A stretch of DNA of 64,000 nucleotides. Source: Arthrobacter sp. B3I4 (lineage in GTDB: Bacteria; Actinomycetota; Actinomycetes; Actinomycetales; Micrococcaceae). Position 1 is the stretch's first letter; each line of letters begins with the position of its first letter. Below, in pieces: positions 43,466 to 52,136 of this stretch. A model generated the notes under the pieces. It saw only the letters and a list, made by a program, of their open reading frames with translations. It did not search any database and was not told the DNA's origin. Made by a program: the position numbers and the translations under genes. The stretch is taken from positions 1,488,001 through 1,552,000 of the forward strand of contig NZ_JAUSYK010000001.1 of the NCBI RefSeq assembly GCF_030816855.1, written 5' to 3'.

Positions 43466-43851
43466 ACGGCGCGGGACACGACGAGGAGACGCTGGCCCTG
43501 GCCCACCGGCTCCTCGATGCTGCCCGGCAAGGGGACTCTGCCTTGTTAGAAAGCTACCTCGCCGCAGGAGTTCCGGCTGCGCTGACCAGTGCGGCCGGGG
43601 ATTCCTTGCTGATGCTCGCCGCCTACCACGGCCATGCCGATACTGTCCGGCTCATTCTCAAGCATGGCGGCGACGCCAACGCCGCCAATGACCGCGGCCA
43701 GACTCCTCTCGCCGGGGCGGTTTTCAAGGGCTATACGGACGTCGTCAAGGTACTAACCGGCGCCGGGGCGGATCCCGACGCCGGGAACCCCTCCGCGCGG
43801 GAAGCGGCACGAATGTTCGCCAGGGACGATATCCAGGCGCTTTTGGCCTGA
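43462..43851 (+). CDS. Ankyrin repeat protein
   Basis: 129 residues with three to four ankyrin repeats: GDSLLMLAAYHGHADTVRLI, NDRGQTPLAGAVFKGYTDVV and a degenerate last unit. No signal peptide. ATG at 43462 overlaps the ygfZ stop (ATGA), so it is translationally coupled. Small ankyrin proteins next to catalase, ygfZ or other redox genes are frequent in bacteria and are thought to be protein-binding modules; the partner is unknown. Confidence 0.87.
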   Translation: MNGAGHDEETLALAHRLLDAARQGDSALLESYLAAGVPAALTSAAGDSLLMLAAYHGHADTVRLILKHGGDANAANDRGQTPLAGAVFKGYTDVVKVLTGAGADPDAGNPSAREAARMFARDDIQALLA

Positions 43852-43887
43852 TACTCCTGACCGGGCCCTCGAAGGGACCAAGCACTA

Positions 43888-44022
43888 TTGACTGCGGAGG
43901 TCAGCTGGATCCGAAGTCTGCAGGACCAACTCGAAAGCGGCCTGATCGCCTGGTCGCCCATCCAGAACCGGCCGCCGGCCGAACCCCATCTCAGAACACC
44001 GCCAGACCCCTTCAATCCGTAA
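43888..44022 (+). CDS. Candidate 44-residue leader ORF before the DHA2 pump
   Basis: TTG at 43888 opens a 44-codon frame (MTAEVSWIRSLQDQLESGLI at the start) with GC-rich third positions in most codons. The TAA at 44020-44022 touches the AAGGA ribosome site of the pump gene, 11 nt before its ATG, so translation of the two could be coupled. No Shine-Dalgarno close to the TTG is obvious (AAGGGA about 12 nt upstream). It may be a small regulatory ORF or chance. Confidence 0.35.
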   Translation: MTAEVSWIRSLQDQLESGLIAWSPIQNRPPAEPHLRTPPDPFNP

Positions 44023-44033
44023 GGACAACCCCG

Positions 44034-45596
44034 ATGGAAACTGTAGCGAAGCCGTGGGCCGCCCTCTGGTCCTTGGTGATCGGCTTCTTCATGATCCTGA
44101 TCGACACCACCATTGTCTCGGTCGCCAACCCCCGCATCATGGAGGGCCTCAACGCCGACATTAACTCCGTGATCTGGGTGACCAGCGCGTACCTCCTGGC
44201 ATACGCCGTCCCGCTGCTCATCACCGGCCGGCTTGGGGACCGCTTCGGCCCGAAGAAGCTCTACCTGACCGGCCTGGTCGTGTTCACTCTGGCATCGCTG
44301 TGGTGCGGGCTCTCGGGGGACGTCCACACCCTCATCGGAGCCCGGGTGCTGCAGGGCCTCGGCGCCGCGCTCATGACGCCGCAGACGATGGCTGTCATCA
44401 CCCGGATCTTCCCGCCGGACCGCCGCGGAGCGGCGATGGGCATTTGGGGCGCCACCGCTGGCGTCGCCACCCTCGTCGGACCGATCCTGGGCGGTGTTCT
44501 GGTGGACGGCCTGGGCTGGGAGTGGATCTTCTTCATTAACATTCCGGTGGGGATCGTCGGGTTCATCCTGGCCCTGCGCTTCGTTCCTGCCCTGAGCACC
44601 CACCCGCACAAGTTCGACATTCCCGGCGTGCTGCTCAGCGCCGTCGGACTGTTCCTGCTGGTGTTCGGAATCCAGGAAGGCGAGACCTACAACTGGGGCA
44701 CCATCACCGGGCCCATCACAGTGTGGGGCTTGATCATCGGCGGCATCATCGTACTCGCTGCTTTCGTCGCCTGGCAGCGGTTCAATAAGGGTGAGCCGCT
44801 CCTGCCGCTAGGCCTGTTCAAGGACCGCAATTTCTCGCTTGCCAACGTTGGCATTACCACCGTGGGCTTCACCGTGACCGCGTTCAGCCTTCCGCTGATC
44901 TTCTACTACCAGGTGGTCCGCGGCCTCACCCCGACGCAGTCGGCGCTGATGATGGTCCCGATGGCCGTAATTTCCGGGGCGCTGGCGCCTGTGGTGGGCC
45001 GCATCATCGACCGGGTCAACCCCAAATTCATTACCGCCGCCGGTCTGGTGCTGATGTCGGTGGCACTGTTCTGGAACGCCTCCCTGATGCACCCGGATAC
45101 GCCCATCTGGCTTTTCCTGCTGCCCAGCGCGGTCTTGGGCTTCGCGAACGCCGGCATCTGGGCTCCGCTGAGTTCCACTGCAACCCGGAACCTGCCTCCG
45201 CGGCAAGCCGGCGCCGGTTCCGGCGTCTACAACACGACCCGACAAATCGGCGCAGTCTTGGGCAGCGCCGCGATCGCGGTGCTGATTCAGTCCAGGCTCG
45301 CGGCGGAACTGCCGGCGGCCCCCGGCGCCTCGGGCGGATCAAACCCGATGGCGTTTGACGGACGGTTGCCTGAGGCGCTGCACGAAGGGTTCTCGACGGC
45401 GATGGGTCAGTCCATTCTGCTGCCCGCGGCGGTGATCCTGCTCGGCGCGGCCGTTGCGCTATTCTTCGCCAAGCCGCAGGCGCACCCGGACTGGGACGCG
45501 CCCCGCACCGCCCCGGCCGGGGCCGGACAGGCCACGGCAGGACAGACGGCGAGCGGACAGAGGGCGGCAGAAGGCGCCCAGGCCCGGCAAGGCTAG
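44034..45596 (+). CDS. DHA2 family (14-helix) MFS efflux transporter
   Basis: 520 residues with 14 membrane helices. IDTTIVSVANPRIMEGLNADINSVIWVTSAYLLAYAVPLL is motif D1 and helix 2, GRLGDRFGPKKLY motif A, VGPILGGVLVDGLGWEWIFFINIPVG motif C and the following helix. Such EmrB/QacA-like proton antiporters export hydrophobic or cationic compounds. A Gly/Ala/Gln-rich tail ends the chain. The start ATG at 44034 has AAGGA 8 nt upstream. No adjacent regulator is seen unless the small upstream ORF matters. Substrate unknown. Confidence 0.92.
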   Translation: METVAKPWAALWSLVIGFFMILIDTTIVSVANPRIMEGLNADINSVIWVTSAYLLAYAVPLLITGRLGDRFGPKKLYLTGLVVFTLASLWCGLSGDVHTLIGARVLQGLGAALMTPQTMAVITRIFPPDRRGAAMGIWGATAGVATLVGPILGGVLVDGLGWEWIFFINIPVGIVGFILALRFVPALSTHPHKFDIPGVLLSAVGLFLLVFGIQEGETYNWGTITGPITVWGLIIGGIIVLAAFVAWQRFNKGEPLLPLGLFKDRNFSLANVGITTVGFTVTAFSLPLIFYYQVVRGLTPTQSALMMVPMAVISGALAPVVGRIIDRVNPKFITAAGLVLMSVALFWNASLMHPDTPIWLFLLPSAVLGFANAGIWAPLSSTATRNLPPRQAGAGSGVYNTTRQIGAVLGSAAIAVLIQSRLAAELPAAPGASGGSNPMAFDGRLPEALHEGFSTAMGQSILLPAAVILLGAAVALFFAKPQAHPDWDAPRTAPAGAGQATAGQTASGQRAAEGAQARQG

Positions 45597-45706
45597 GCTT
45601 CCTGCGGGTGCCTCCGCCGCGTGGCGCGGCGGGGGCGGCTTCAGCCGGGTGGCCGCCCCGGCGGGGGCTGGCGGGGGCTTCCGCCGGGCGGCCCGGCGGC
45701 GGGGGC

Positions 45707-46417
45707 TCAGCCCAGCAGCACGCTGGTCTGGATGCCGCCCGCCGTGAAGCCAAGGCTCCGGGCCAGCGCCAGTGACCCCTTGTTACTGACGTCGGCGCGC
45801 CACTGCAGGGTCAGGCCGGAGGCTAGGGCTTCGTGTGCCGCTATTGACGCGGCGAGCGTGCCGACGCCGCTGCGCCGCCATTCCGGCGCCACCAGGACCC
45901 CGAGTTGGGCCAAGATGCCTTCCCATTCGGTGTAGGCGCCGCAGGCCACCGGTGTGCGGCGGCCCTCCTCCTCGTGCAGTATCGTAAAGCGGTGTTCAAG
46001 TCCCGCCAGGCCCACCTCGTTGACGTCATCCGGCGGGCACAGCGCTTCGAGTTCCATCGCTTCCGGGTTCCCCTGCGAGACTGTCAACTCGTCGGAAGGC
46101 TGCCGCAGCGGCAGGTCGTCGGCGAAAAATAGCGCGGCCGCTCCCAGCCCGTGGCCGCCGTGCGTGCGGGTGATGGTCAACAGTGTGACGTGCTGCGCGA
46201 GTTCCTCATCGGTGTATCCGGCGGCGGCGTCCAGCGCCCATTGCGGCCCGACCAGCGCCGAGCTGCCGAAGAGCCGGACAAACTGCAGGGAGCGGGCCGC
46301 TTCGTCGGCCCGGGTCAGCCGGGTGCCCGCGGCGCCGGCAAAAGCGCCGTCGTCGAATCCCAGTCTGCGGGCCCACGCGAGCTGGATAATGTCGGCGGAG
46401 CCGGGCTCTAAAGTCAT
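45707..46417 (-). CDS. GNAT family N-acetyltransferase
   Basis: 236 residues. The C-terminal GNAT core has LAQLGVLVAPEWRRSGVGTLAASIAAHEAL with the acetyl-CoA loop RRSGVG, and ARSLGFTAGGIQTSVLLG as closing strand. The first about 110 residues form a second domain of the FR47-like kind. Start ATG at 46417 is 6 nt after TAGGGT (46429-46424) with no Shine-Dalgarno. The 110 nt between its stop and the convergent pump gene are very GC-rich with several possible hairpins but no clear terminator. Substrate unknown. Confidence 0.83.
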   Translation of the reverse strand: MTLEPGSADIIQLAWARRLGFDDGAFAGAAGTRLTRADEAARSLQFVRLFGSSALVGPQWALDAAAGYTDEELAQHVTLLTITRTHGGHGLGAAALFFADDLPLRQPSDELTVSQGNPEAMELEALCPPDDVNEVGLAGLEHRFTILHEEEGRRTPVACGAYTEWEGILAQLGVLVAPEWRRSGVGTLAASIAAHEALASGLTLQWRADVSNKGSLALARSLGFTAGGIQTSVLLG

Positions 46418-46497
46418 GACCCAACCCTACCCAGCCGCCGCCCCCAGCCGCGAAGCCCAGCCCGGAATGGCAGCCGGGAGACCCAGCCGGGAATGGC

Positions 46498-47523
46498 TCA
46501 GCCGAAAAGCACCGCAGCTTCCTCGTAGCGGTGCTTGGGCACGCTTTTGAGATTGCCGAGGGCCGCGTCGAAACCTACATGGACAATGTCGGTGCCGTTC
46601 AGGGACACCATCGTGCCCCAGCGCTGCTCGACGACAGAGTCGATCGCTGCCATGCCCAGGCGGGTCGCGAGGACACGGTCGAAGGCTGTCGGCACGCCGC
46701 CGCGCTGGATGTGCCCCAGCACGGTCGCCCGGGTTTCGATGCCGGTCCGGGCCTCCAGCTCGGGCGCCAGCAGCTCGGCGATGCCGCCCAGGCGCGGCCG
46801 GCCGAATGTGTCCAGCCCGCGTTCGGAGTGCGGCGATTCCTGCCCCTCCGGTACGAAGCCCTCCGCGACGACGACCAGCGGGGCGCGGCCGCGGTCGCGG
46901 GCGGACAGAACCCAGCGGGTGATCTGCTCCATTGAGGCCTGCTGTTCCGGAATCAGGATGGCGTGGGCGCCGGAAGCCATGCCGGCATGCAGGGCGATCC
47001 AGCCCACGTGGCGGCCCATCACCTCGGCGATCATGGTCCGGTGGTGGGATTCCCCGGTGGTCCGGAGCCGGTCAATCGCCTCGGTGGCGATCTCCACTGC
47101 GGTATCGAAGCCGAAGGTGTAGTCGGTGGCGTCCAGGTCGTTGTCGACCGTCTTCGGGACACCGACGATTTTCAGGCCCGCGTCGGTGAGGCGCTTCGCG
47201 GCGGCCAGGGTGCCTTCGCCGCCGATGGCAATGATCGCGTCGATGCCGAGCCGCTGCATGTTGGCCTTGATGACGTCGGGGCCGCCGTTGTTCTCGAACG
47301 GGTTAGTCCGGGACGTCCCGAGGATGGTGCCGCCCTGCTTGGCGATGCCGCGGACCAGGGCGCGGGGAATGTCAATGACGTCGCCCTCGACGACGCCCCG
47401 CCAGCCGTCCAGGAATCCCACGAACTCGTGGCCGTGGACTGCGATGCCCTTGAGTACAGCGCCGCGGATGACGGCGTTCAGTCCGGGGCAGTCTCCGCCG
47501 CTGGTGAGGATGCCAATTTTCAT
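46498..47523 (-). CDS. pfkA: 6-phosphofructokinase
   Basis: 341 residues. TSGGDCPGLNAVIRG, AIGGEGTLAAA (a Gly in the position that favours ATP over pyrophosphate), VPKTVDNDLDATDYTFGFDTA with catalytic Asp, MGRHVGWIALHAGMA, and ATVLGHIQRGGVPTAFDRVL are all canonical. It phosphorylates fructose 6-phosphate in glycolysis. The start is set at ATG 47523, where the universal MKIGILTSGG begins; the frame extends upstream without homology. ATP rather than PPi use is an inference from GGEGT. Confidence 0.94.
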   Translation of the reverse strand: MKIGILTSGGDCPGLNAVIRGAVLKGIAVHGHEFVGFLDGWRGVVEGDVIDIPRALVRGIAKQGGTILGTSRTNPFENNGGPDVIKANMQRLGIDAIIAIGGEGTLAAAKRLTDAGLKIVGVPKTVDNDLDATDYTFGFDTAVEIATEAIDRLRTTGESHHRTMIAEVMGRHVGWIALHAGMASGAHAILIPEQQASMEQITRWVLSARDRGRAPLVVVAEGFVPEGQESPHSERGLDTFGRPRLGGIAELLAPELEARTGIETRATVLGHIQRGGVPTAFDRVLATRLGMAAIDSVVEQRWGTMVSLNGTDIVHVGFDAALGNLKSVPKHRYEEAAVLFG

Positions 47524-47644
47524 GTCTGGGCTCAAATCCTGGTTCGAAGGTGTACAGGCAGAGCGCCACGCTGAGCTCACCTAGAAGTGTACTGGCGCAT
47601 GTGGGGCAGGACACAACCGTGCCCGGCACGCGCCAGCTGCAGAT

Positions 47645-47684
47645 AGCACGATGCCCCCGCCGCGGGGCAGGGGCATCATGTGCT
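47645..47684 (-). terminator. Hairpin after the PspC operon
   Basis: AGCACGATGCCCC and GGGGCATCATGTGCT flank a GC-rich loop in the gap between the small PspC gene (stop 47715) and pfkA. No long T-run is present on either strand. Confidence 0.5.
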
Positions 47685-47714
47685 GGCGAAGCCGGTTGGG
47701 ATTTCCCAGGCGGT

Positions 47715-47969
47715 TCAGGATCTGCCCGAGCGCTGTTCCAGGAAGGACTCCAGGATGATCGCGTTCCGCTGGTCCGGCAGGATCAGCCAGGCCGCCAGAT
47801 AGAGCAGGAAGGCGGGGCCGGGGATCAGCGCGAACAGCAGGTACGCGATCCGGACGTACGCGACGTCGACGTTCAGTTTGGCGGCGATCCCGCCGCAGAC
47901 ACCACCTGCCCAGCGCTGCGGTCCGCGTTTCAGGCCTAGGCCCCGGACGGTGCTAAAGAATTTTTCCAT
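47715..47969 (-). CDS. Small PspC domain membrane protein
   Basis: 84 residues: RWAGGVCGGIAAKLNVDVAYVRIAYLLFAL, followed by FLLYLAAWLILPD, is a nearly complete PspC domain (one re-entrant amphipathic part and one membrane helix). PspC proteins sense or transmit envelope stress. It is last in a minus-strand run of three small envelope genes, 3 nt after the preceding gene. ATG at 47969 is confident. Confidence 0.9.
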   Translation of the reverse strand: MEKFFSTVRGLGLKRGPQRWAGGVCGGIAAKLNVDVAYVRIAYLLFALIPGPAFLLYLAAWLILPDQRNAIILESFLEQRSGRS

Positions 47970-48246
47970 GGTTCAAGACTTCCTTGTTGTAGTTTCTTTG
48001 TCACGTCCCCGGGCGGAGAGCAGCCCCCCGATTACCAGGGCGGCACCCGCGCCAATCATCAGGCCGATCAGCACGTAGGTTCCGTTCAGGACGACCAGTC
48101 CGAGCCGGGAGATGATGATCAGTGCCGCGAGGACGAGCACGATCAGGCCCCACACGATAGTTCCCACACGTGCCCCCGGGGTTCCGGCCGTCGAGGGATC
48201 GTCGAACGTGTCCGGTGTCGCGCCCGGGTCATAGCTGCTGCTCATG
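47878..48246. other. No tRNA, IS element or CRISPR in the window apart from those listed
   Basis: This entry only records a negative search in the compact PspC region and, by extension, the whole window: no transposase reading frame, no regularly spaced identical repeats with unique spacers, no rRNA segment and no oriC-type DnaA-box cluster were seen by eye. Confidence 0.5.
47973..48245 (-). CDS. Small two-helix membrane protein in the PspC cluster
   Basis: 90 residues: an acidic Pro/Asp-rich N-terminus (to about 25), two membrane helices (about 28-47 and 56-76) and a basic tail GRDKETTTRKS. It lies 1 nt after the large PspC/LiaF-like gene and 3 nt before the small PspC gene, so all three form one operon. 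No named family; LiaI-like small membrane proteins occupy the same place in LiaIHFSR operons, but no sequence similarity is claimed. Confidence 0.8.
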   Translation of the reverse strand: MSSSYDPGATPDTFDDPSTAGTPGARVGTIVWGLIVLVLAALIIISRLGLVVLNGTYVLIGLMIGAGAALVIGGLLSARGRDKETTTRKS

Positions 48247-49878
48247 TCAGTTGCCTTCCTTCACGGTGATGTTGCTCAGCGTCCCCGAGACCTTGACGAT
48301 CAGGCGTCCACCGGGCTTGTCCGTGTTGTAGTCGGTCTGCTGGTTCGTCATGCCGCCATGATTGCCGCGCCCATCGTTGAGGTTGGCCATCGTCAGGTCT
48401 GCCTGGACCTGGACCGGGACTGTATCGGGGACGGCTATCGTGACGTTACTTGCGGTGGCGTCCAGCCGAACGACGACGTCGGCGCCCAGCGGCGGGTTCA
48501 GGCTCAGTTTGGTCAGGTCCACCGTGCCGGTTCCGGCCGTGATGTCGAAGCCTTCCCTTGCCTGCTCAATGCTGGCCGGGGTCCAGGTGACGTTCTGGAG
48601 GCGGGCCCGGTCGACGTTGGGTATTGCGTTGAAGATCCCGCCGGTGACCAGCGCGACGACGGCGAAGAAGCTCAGGATGCCAGCGGTCCGCCCGCGGAGT
48701 CCGGAGACCAGGATGCCCAACCCAAGGACGGCCGCACCGCTTGCCCACGCCACAGCGTTGCCGGCGGTGCCGAGGGTGAGCACGTGGGTGGCGTCAAGGG
48801 CCTTAATTCCGCCGCCCAGCAGGAGGGCAACGCCTGTTGTGACGGCTACCGCAGGGGTTCCGGGTCCCTGGTAGCGGGGCCTGGGGACGGGTACCGGCGG
48901 CGGAGGCACGGTCCCGTACCCGCCGCCGTGCGCGCCGCCGAGCGGCGGGGCGGGGGCCAAGGGGCCCGGCGCCGACCAGGCCGGGGCGCCGGTGGTGCCC
49001 TGCTGCCACTCCCGGCCGGTAGGCCCGTACGAGGTGCTACCGAATGTGGCAGCGCCCACTGGCCCGTTCCCGGCGTCGCCCGGCGTGCTGGTGGGGGCGG
49101 CAGTGTTCACTGGACCGTCGGCGGGCCTGCCCGGCGCTCCGTAGCCGGTTGCGGTTCCGCCGGTTCCCGCGGGCGCCCCGGTCCAGCCGTGGCCGGCCTT
49201 GTTCCGCTGGGTCAGGTAGTAAATCAGCCAGATAATGCCGCCCACCCAGAACACGGTCCAGACGAAGGCGCCAAAGCCGTAACGGTCCCAGCCCCAGGCG
49301 CCGCTGCCTAGGCTGGGAAAACCAATAATGGTGGTGATCAAAGCGCCGGTCATGCCGGAGCTCCAGCGTCCCGCCGCGGCCTCCTGCACATGGATGCGTC
49401 CGTCCGGTTCCGGCAGCAGCGCCCACGCCAGCCCATAGAACAGGACGCCGACCCCGGCGAAGACCGTCAGGACGATCAGGATGCCGCGGACGATCAGCGG
49501 GTCCACGCCGAGCCGCTGCGCGATGCCGCTGGCGACACCGCCGATCCAGCGTTCGCGGCCGCGGTAGATACCGTGGCTCCGGAGCCAGCCGAAGAAGTTC
49601 TGCGGCTGGCCCGGGGGCGGCGGCCCGCCGGTGTAAGACGGGGGCGTGTAGGGGGGAGTGCCGCCGTACGGGGGCGCGGTGTCCCCGCCGATCGGGGGAG
49701 TGCCACCGGCGGAGGGCCGGTCCTGGCCGGGCGCTGCATCGAGCGGCGGCGCCTCCGGGCCGGGCCCGCCGGCTTCCGGGAGTGTGTCTGCGGTCCCGCC
49801 CGAAGCGGGGTCCGTGGTGCTTTCCTCGCGGCCCGCAGGGTTCGGGTCGTCCTCAGGGTGCGGAGTGTGCGGATTCAT
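48247..49878 (-). CDS. PspC domain protein with LiaF-like C-terminal domain
   Basis: 543 residues. A Pro/Gly-rich N-terminus (to about 90) is followed by a PspC domain (RERWIGGVASGIAQRLGVDP to LLPEPDG), a pair of membrane helices, a long Gly/Pro-rich linker, more helices, and a C-terminal beta domain (DITAGTGTVDLTKLSLNPPL, VPDTVPVQVQADLTMANLND) resembling the LiaF/DUF2154 fold. In LiaFSR and the corynebacterial EsrISR systems such a protein inhibits the kinase until the envelope is stressed. Start ATG at 49878 has GGAGG upstream. It is divergent from the PspC kinase, supporting that role. Confidence 0.85.
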   Translation of the reverse strand: MNPHTPHPEDDPNPAGREESTTDPASGGTADTLPEAGGPGPEAPPLDAAPGQDRPSAGGTPPIGGDTAPPYGGTPPYTPPSYTGGPPPPGQPQNFFGWLRSHGIYRGRERWIGGVASGIAQRLGVDPLIVRGILIVLTVFAGVGVLFYGLAWALLPEPDGRIHVQEAAAGRWSSGMTGALITTIIGFPSLGSGAWGWDRYGFGAFVWTVFWVGGIIWLIYYLTQRNKAGHGWTGAPAGTGGTATGYGAPGRPADGPVNTAAPTSTPGDAGNGPVGAATFGSTSYGPTGREWQQGTTGAPAWSAPGPLAPAPPLGGAHGGGYGTVPPPPVPVPRPRYQGPGTPAVAVTTGVALLLGGGIKALDATHVLTLGTAGNAVAWASGAAVLGLGILVSGLRGRTAGILSFFAVVALVTGGIFNAIPNVDRARLQNVTWTPASIEQAREGFDITAGTGTVDLTKLSLNPPLGADVVVRLDATASNVTIAVPDTVPVQVQADLTMANLNDGRGNHGGMTNQQTDYNTDKPGGRLIVKVSGTLSNITVKEGN

Positions 49879-50002
49879 ACTTCGATCCTCCGCCGGGAAC
49901 GGTAGCCGCTCTACTGGGGAAGACCCTGAGCAGCCCCTGAGCTGCCCCCGGTTCGGCGCGAAAACGGCTCCGGGAAAGCCCGGTCCGTGCTTGGATTGAG
50001 CC

Positions 50003-51376
50003 ATGACGACAGCTGTTTCCCGCCCGCCGCTGGCCCGCAGCAGCGACCGTGTCATTGCCGGAGTCTGCTCGGGCCTCGCCCACCACCTGGGCTGGCCGGT
50101 GCGGATGGTCCGTATCGGCATGGTGGTGGCGGCACTCGCCGGCGGGGCCGGCGTCGCGTTCTACGCCTGGCTGTGGATCATGGTGCCCACCGCGGACGAG
50201 AGCGCCAAGCGCAACGCCCGTCGGCCCGCGTCGCCGATTGCCCCGGCGGTGAGCGACGTCGGCACGACCGGCGGTGCGGGCGGGACCAACGGTACCGGCG
50301 GTGTCACAGGCGGACCCGCGGCACCGCGGCGGACGGTGTTCCCCGGCATGCCGTACGGCAAGGAAATCCTGCTTGGTGCCGGGTTGCTGCTGGCGGCCGG
50401 AATCCTGGTCGCCCGGCTGTTCGGACTGGACATCCCGCTCGGCACCCTGATCCCGGTGGCCGCGATCCTGGGCGGCGCGGCGATCGCCTGGATGCAGCTG
50501 GACGAGGCCCGCCGGGCGGGCATCGTGGACAAGACCAAGGCCGATCAGGCAGGCGGATGGGCCAGGCTCGCGGCCGGGCTCGGCCTGGTGGTCGCAGGGG
50601 TGCTGCTGATGGTCTCCGGCTCCGGATCGTGGGAGCAGACCTGGCTCGCGCTGCTGGCCTCGGTCGCCGTCCTGGGCGGAGTGGTGCTGGTGCTGCTGCC
50701 TTGGGGAATGAAGTTCTGGCGCGATCTGGAGGCCGAGCGTGCCGGCCGGGTGCGGGCCACCGAACGGGCGGAGATCGCGGCCCATCTGCACGATTCCGTA
50801 TTGCAGACTCTTGCGCTGATCCAGCGCCGGGCCGGCAACGAACACGACGTCGTCCGCCTCGCCCGCGCGCAGGAACGGGAGCTGCGCGGCTGGCTGTACC
50901 GGGACCCTGGCCGTGACGCGGGCCAGCTTTCCGACCGGATCCAGGCGGCGGCAGCCGACGTGGAAGACTCCCTAGGGCACGCCGTCGACGTCGTTGCCGT
51001 CGGTGACTGTGCCATGACGGATCCTCTCGAGGCGCTGGTCCAGGCGGCCCGGGAAGCGATGCTGAACGCGGCCCGGCACGGCGGCGGGGCAGTCTCGGTG
51101 TATCTGGAGGTCACGGGCGAGGCTGCCGAGGTTTTCGTCAAGGACCGTGGGCCGGGCTTCGACCCTGGCTCCGTTCCGCCCGACCGGCTCGGCGTCCGGG
51201 AGTCAATCATCGGACGGATGCAGCGGCACGGCGGTACGGCAGCCATTGCCAGCAGTCCGGACGGGACTGAGGTCCGGCTCCGGCTGCCGCTCAAGGCGAC
51301 CGCCGGCACGAACGGCAGCAACGGCAACAACGGCAACACTGGAAACGCTGGAAACGCTGGAGAGGACAGGCCATGA
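50003..51376 (+). CDS. PspC-domain sensor histidine kinase
   Basis: 457 residues. An N-terminal PspC domain (SDRVIAGVCSGLAHHLGWPV to YAWLWIMVP) is followed by further membrane helices (about 115-235), a HisKA_3 dimerisation helix AAHLHDSVLQTLALIQ with phospho-acceptor His263, and an HATPase (EAMLNAARHGGGAVSVYLEV, KDRGPGFDPGSV). The end is an odd Asn/Gly-rich repeat tail (about 435-452). ATG at 50003 is 6 nt after TTGGAT, a weak version of the leaderless pattern. The response regulator gene overlaps its stop by 4 bp. Confidence 0.92.
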   Translation: MTTAVSRPPLARSSDRVIAGVCSGLAHHLGWPVRMVRIGMVVAALAGGAGVAFYAWLWIMVPTADESAKRNARRPASPIAPAVSDVGTTGGAGGTNGTGGVTGGPAAPRRTVFPGMPYGKEILLGAGLLLAAGILVARLFGLDIPLGTLIPVAAILGGAAIAWMQLDEARRAGIVDKTKADQAGGWARLAAGLGLVVAGVLLMVSGSGSWEQTWLALLASVAVLGGVVLVLLPWGMKFWRDLEAERAGRVRATERAEIAAHLHDSVLQTLALIQRRAGNEHDVVRLARAQERELRGWLYRDPGRDAGQLSDRIQAAAADVEDSLGHAVDVVAVGDCAMTDPLEALVQAAREAMLNAARHGGGAVSVYLEVTGEAAEVFVKDRGPGFDPGSVPPDRLGVRESIIGRMQRHGGTAAIASSPDGTEVRLRLPLKATAGTNGSNGNNGNTGNAGNAGEDRP

Positions 51377-52062
51377 GTAGTCAGCCAACGGAGGGGAGCG
51401 CGGCAGGAGGCCCTGCCGGCGCCACCCGTGTCGTGATTGTCGACGACCACGCTATTTTCCGGTCCGGGCTCAAAGCGGACCTGGACTCGGGCATTGTGGT
51501 CGTCGGCGAGGCAGCAACCGTGGAGGAAGCCGTCGTCGTGATTGCGCAGACCCGGCCCGACGTCGTGCTCCTGGATGTCCACCTCCCCGGCGGACTCGGC
51601 GGCGGCGGCCGGGAGGTCCTGGCCGGCTCGGTGCCGCTGCTGGCCGGCACCCGGTTCCTTGCGTTGAGTGTCTCGGATGCGGCCGAGGACGTCGTCTCGG
51701 TGATCCGGGCCGGCGCGCGGGGCTACGTCACCAAGACGATCTCCGGCGCTGAGATCAGTGATGCCGTGCGCCGGGTGGCCGGCGGGGACGCGGTCTTCTC
51801 GCCACGGCTGGCCGGGTTCGTCCTGGACGCCTTCGGCACCGCCCCGGCGGACATCGCCGACGACGAGCTGGACCGCCTCTCGGCCCGTGAACTCGAGGTG
51901 ATGCGGCTGATCGCCCGCGGCTACAGCTACAAGGAGGTGGCCAAGGAACTGTTTATCTCGATCAAGACGGTCGAGACGCACGTCTCCGCGGTGCTGCGAA
52001 AACTGCAGCTCTCCAGCCGGCATGAGCTGACCCGTTGGGCCGCGGAACGCCGCCTCCTCTGA
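51373..52062 (+). CDS. NarL/LuxR-type response regulator partner of the PspC kinase
   Basis: 229 residues. The receiver domain has VVIVDDHAIFRSGL, phosphorylated Asp68 in VVLLDVHLPGG, a Ser in ALSVSD and Lys in YVTKTI. The C-terminal LuxR helix-turn-helix has LSARELEVMRLIARGYSYKE and ISIKTVETHVSAVLRKL. ATG overlaps the kinase stop (ATGA). The likely targets include the divergent PspC/LiaF-like operon, as in LiaR and EsrR systems, by inference from context. Confidence 0.93.
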   Translation: MSSQPTEGSAAGGPAGATRVVIVDDHAIFRSGLKADLDSGIVVVGEAATVEEAVVVIAQTRPDVVLLDVHLPGGLGGGGREVLAGSVPLLAGTRFLALSVSDAAEDVVSVIRAGARGYVTKTISGAEISDAVRRVAGGDAVFSPRLAGFVLDAFGTAPADIADDELDRLSARELEVMRLIARGYSYKEVAKELFISIKTVETHVSAVLRKLQLSSRHELTRWAAERRLL

Positions 52063-52068
52063 CCCGAA

Positions 52069-52129
52069 GATGCGCTATCACTTGGAGTCCTTAAACCCTC
52101 CTGGTAAGGACTAAAAGCGATAGCGCATC
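52069..52129. terminator. Two-tier hairpin between convergent genes
   Basis: Outer arms GATGCGCTATC (52069-52079) / GATAGCGCATC (52119-52129) and inner arms AGTCCTTA (52086-52093) / TAAGGACT (52105-52112) with a small internal loop. It lies 7 nt after the response regulator stop and 8 nt before the stop of the convergent aminotransferase, so it probably ends both mRNAs. Confidence 0.65.
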
Positions 52130-52136
52130 GGGGGGG

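Noticed and set aside
45597..45706. Very GC-rich region with overlapping hairpins between the DHA2 and GNAT genes
   Set aside because: Many alternative pairings, no defined stem or T-run; not called as a specific terminator.
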